DNA from: DASRQK01 sp964401685
GTDB lineage: Bacteria; Bacteroidota; Bacteroidia; Sphingobacteriales; Sphingobacteriaceae
Length of the DNA: 64,000 nucleotides
Direction: 5' to 3'
Assembly (NCBI GenBank): GCA_964401685.1
Contig: CAYNZH010000004.1
Location: 22,225 to 86,224, forward strand
How positions within the stretch are numbered: position 1 is the stretch's first letter; each line of letters starts with the position of its first letter. The notes under the pieces were generated by a model, which saw only the letters and a program-made list of their open reading frames with translations, was not told where the DNA came from and did not search any database. The position numbers and the translations under genes were made by a program. This document shows, piece after piece, positions 61,808 through 64,000 of the stretch.

Positions 61808-63787
61808 ATGAATAAATTATCAGTACTGTTTGTTTTGGGTTTTTCTCTTTCACTGCTGGTGGAAAAGGCATTTGCCCAAGATCCGGGCTGGAGTTCAGAG
61901 TTGGATTCCCTGCGTGCTTTGGAGGATCAAAAGCCCGATACGGTGATTTATTCGTCCCGATACGTGCGGTACACCACCCTGGAAATAATGCGCCGAGGGA
62001 CTTTTACCTTTCAGATTGATACTACGCACAAGGATTTTCAATATTACAATCCTCAGAATCAGCCCAGAAATCCCAGTATCAATTTGGGTAGTTATGGCTT
62101 GGCCACGCGCGATCTATTGTTTAATCCCAATAAAACTATTGGCTTTCAGCCCGGACAGCATGCCTTTGAACGCTATCTGTATACCTCCGACTCTGTTCGC
62201 TATTACCGGGCGCGGGCTCCTTATTCTGAGCTTTACAACATTGGCTTCTTCTTCGATGACCAGCAAATCAGGGCGATCGTTGCGCAGAACGTTGCCCCAG
62301 GGTGGAATGTGGGAGGCGAGTTCCGGGGCTCACGGGCCCAGGGGTATTATCAAAATCAGCGATACGGAGATTTAAAGTGGGCATTGTTTTCATGGTACGA
62401 ATCCGAAAACAATCGTTACAACCTCTTGTTCAATAATGTTTCCAACCGGCTCACGCCTACAGAAAACGGCTCTATTCTCAACGACACGGTCTTTCGCGAC
62501 CCCGAACGCAGAAACAGCGAGGCCGAGTTTACCAGGCTGAAAAACACATTCGAGCAGCGCCCCCGGCATGTTTGGCGGGACAACCATCTCTTTTTGCGCC
62601 AAAGTCTGTATCTCGGACGATTGGATACGGTCAACCGGGGGTTGCCAGAGCAACAACTATTTCCGACCAACAGTTTCTTCCATAGCCTCAATTATCGCAC
62701 TAGAGCATACACTTTTTTCAAAAACGAAGCTGATGTTTACGGCGCTTTTCCGCTAGGGCAAAGCGTGCTGACCGAGGACACTACAGCAGTACAGCAGGTG
62801 AGCAACGAATTTGGCTATAGCTTTTACCTGCGCAGCCGATCTCTGAAGAACGAAGTCAAGCTCGACTTGGGCTATCAGCACGATATGCACTGGGTGCAGG
62901 GTCGGGGAGGAGGTCGTTTTCTGCAGGACAACACCCTCAAGGCCGGACTCAGGTACCAATTCAGCGACCGCCTACACCTGGAGGGCGATTTTCAACAAAT
63001 CGTTCAAGGGCAGCATTTCGGCGATTATTTATACGAAGCGAGGGCTTCCGTATTGTTAAGCAATCAGGTCGGACGCATAGACCTGGCAGCCTATACGCAA
63101 AATAAGTCGCCTGAGTATGTTTTTAATCAGGTCAACTACACCTATCATCAGTGGCAACACGACTTTGATAAAACCAAAACCACCAACCTGTCTTTTACGT
63201 ATGTCAACGACTTTTTGGGTTTCACGGGTTCCGCTTCCTACTTTTTGATCAGCAATCATTTGTATTTCAGAGAAGTCGCCAATCCCTCGTATCAGCCGGA
63301 TCTGTTCAGGACTATTGAGCCGGCCCAGTTTTCGACCAACATCAATCTCCTGAAACTGACGGCGACACATCAGCTAAGGTGGAATCGCTTCAATTTTGAC
63401 AACCACGCCGTCTATCAAAAATCTGATTTCAACGATATTCTTGCCATTCCGGAACTTTACACCTGGCATAGTATCTATTTTAACGGCAATCTGAACCAAG
63501 CCTTGGACTTCAATGTCGGCCTGGATGTGCGATTCAATACGCCTTTCCAAACCCCTTCCTACGCTATCAATATCGCGCAGTTTTATAATGACAATGCAAA
63601 AATTCATTTTTCTACCTATCCAATCATGGACGTCTGGACAACCGCGACGCTCAAAAGGGTCAATCTCTTCTTGAGCTACAACTTTTTAAATCAGCATTTC
63701 TGGCCTAGAGGTTATTACACAGTCAGGCGCTACCCCATGAACAACGCCAATCTACGTCTCGGTGTGCGCTGGAAATTTTATGATTAA
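61808..63787 (+). CDS. Putative porin (Bacteroidota outer membrane barrel)
   Basis: The 659-residue protein has a signal peptide (1-23, AFAQ) and resembles the Bacteroidota putative porin family: an Asp/Thr-rich N-terminal stretch, SYGLATRDLLFNPNK near residue 97, YYRARAPYSELYNIGFFF, and a long run of amphipathic strands ending in GVRWKFYD. The family is predicted to form outer-membrane channels; the substrate is unknown. It has its own promoter box and is separated from the SusCD locus by a terminator, so it is probably not part of that locus. Confidence 0.85.
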   Translation: MNKLSVLFVLGFSLSLLVEKAFAQDPGWSSELDSLRALEDQKPDTVIYSSRYVRYTTLEIMRRGTFTFQIDTTHKDFQYYNPQNQPRNPSINLGSYGLATRDLLFNPNKTIGFQPGQHAFERYLYTSDSVRYYRARAPYSELYNIGFFFDDQQIRAIVAQNVAPGWNVGGEFRGSRAQGYYQNQRYGDLKWALFSWYESENNRYNLLFNNVSNRLTPTENGSILNDTVFRDPERRNSEAEFTRLKNTFEQRPRHVWRDNHLFLRQSLYLGRLDTVNRGLPEQQLFPTNSFFHSLNYRTRAYTFFKNEADVYGAFPLGQSVLTEDTTAVQQVSNEFGYSFYLRSRSLKNEVKLDLGYQHDMHWVQGRGGGRFLQDNTLKAGLRYQFSDRLHLEGDFQQIVQGQHFGDYLYEARASVLLSNQVGRIDLAAYTQNKSPEYVFNQVNYTYHQWQHDFDKTKTTNLSFTYVNDFLGFTGSASYFLISNHLYFREVANPSYQPDLFRTIEPAQFSTNINLLKLTATHQLRWNRFNFDNHAVYQKSDFNDILAIPELYTWHSIYFNGNLNQALDFNVGLDVRFNTPFQTPSYAINIAQFYNDNAKIHFSTYPIMDVWTTATLKRVNLFLSYNFLNQHFWPRGYYTVRRYPMNNANLRLGVRWKFYD

Positions 63788-63838
63788 AGGCCCGAAGAAA
63801 AAAATATAAAAATAGTTTTAAATCTCAAGAATCCGTCT

Positions 63839-63846
63839 TATATTTG
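63839..63846 (+). promoter_or_regulatory. -7 promoter box of the tRNA-Val gene
   Basis: TATATTTG followed by CAA matches TAnnTTTG and ends 25 bases before the tRNA 5' end. Confidence 0.6.
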
Positions 63847-63871
63847 CAATCCCAATAACAGGGATCAAAAA

Positions 63872-63946
63872 GGGAGATTAGCTCAGTTGGTTCAGAGCAC
63901 CTGCCTTACAAGCAGGGGGTCACTGGTTCGAGCCCAGTATCTCCCA
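63872..63946 (+). tRNA. tRNA-Val (anticodon UAC)
   Basis: A full cloverleaf is visible: acceptor GGGAGAT/ATCTCCC, D-arm with GCTC/GAGC, anticodon stem CCTGC/GCAGG with loop CTTACAA (anticodon TAC, reading GUA), and T-arm ACTGG-TTCGAGC-CCAGT. The discriminator is A. The CCA end is not encoded (CAA follows). It is a single tRNA with a promoter and terminator of its own. Confidence 0.96.
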
Positions 63947-63958
63947 CAAACGATGAAC

Positions 63959-63989
63959 GCCCCTCCGTCCAAAGCGAAGGGGCTTTTTT
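63959..63989 (+). terminator. Intrinsic terminator after tRNA-Val
   Basis: GCCCCTCCG pairs with CGAAGGGGC (one mismatch), followed by TTTTTT. Confidence 0.9.
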
Positions 63990-64000
63990 ATTGTGTTTGC

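Noticed and set aside
1..64000. CRISPR array, prophage or insertion sequence
   Set aside because: No repeat-spacer pattern, integrase, transposase or phage structural gene was seen on either strand.

Overview
The window looks like a chromosome segment from a member of Bacteroidota, most likely the Sphingobacteriaceae (Parapedobacter/Sphingobacterium-like). That placement is an inference from four SusC/SusD pairs, many TAnnTTTG promoter -7 boxes, no strong Shine-Dalgarno sites, a C-terminally short CarB, and families largely confined to this phylum (putative porin, DUF3127, DUF4197, OMP barrel family 3). No phage, IS element or CRISPR array was seen.

Positions 1-29,633 are mostly core housekeeping. 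They hold an M28 peptidase lipoprotein (cut by the window edge), a rhodanese, gcvT, a short SSB, a YfhO membrane protein, rnhB, a secreted CBM9-like protein paired with a large outer-membrane barrel, a Prc-type protease, a CPBP protease-DUF2007-cdsA operon, cutC, comM, a DPP-IV-like peptidase, nhaA, NAGPA and DUF4197 proteins, a TM2 protein, a THUMP RNA methyltransferase, DUF3127, a carB-fumC-lipoprotein operon and a small outer-membrane barrel. A NadR-like kinase (29,700) leads into the accessory region.

Positions 30,401-61,520 form one large polysaccharide-utilisation-like locus, all on the + strand. Four SusC/SusD pairs are interleaved with a serine hydrolase of the beta-lactamase/AmiE fold, a NamZ-family (DUF1343, GH171) exo-N-acetylmuramidase, a DigH-like GHL10 glycosidase, a metallophosphoesterase fused to a PQQ-type propeller, MurQ etherase and a sodium:solute symporter. 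NamZ and MurQ act on N-acetylmuramic acid. In Bacillus subtilis murQ, amiE and namZ are clustered in a muropeptide-rescue operon. I infer that this locus imports and degrades peptidoglycan fragments: capture and glycan trimming at the surface, TonB-driven import by SusCD, periplasmic release of MurNAc, symport inward and MurQ cleavage of MurNAc-6P. A MurNAc kinase, NagZ and any regulator are missing from the window. Terminators divide the locus into units, most of which hold one enzyme gene and one SusCD pair.

The right end has a putative porin, a tRNA-Val(UAC) and a terminator.

The sequence is a scaffold with four runs of exactly 100 N. Two runs (in nhaA and before the porin) are flanked by identical 55-bp copies, the signature of contigs that overlap by one assembly k-mer, so these gaps are artificial. 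The other two hide real sequence inside the serine hydrolase and the third SusC.
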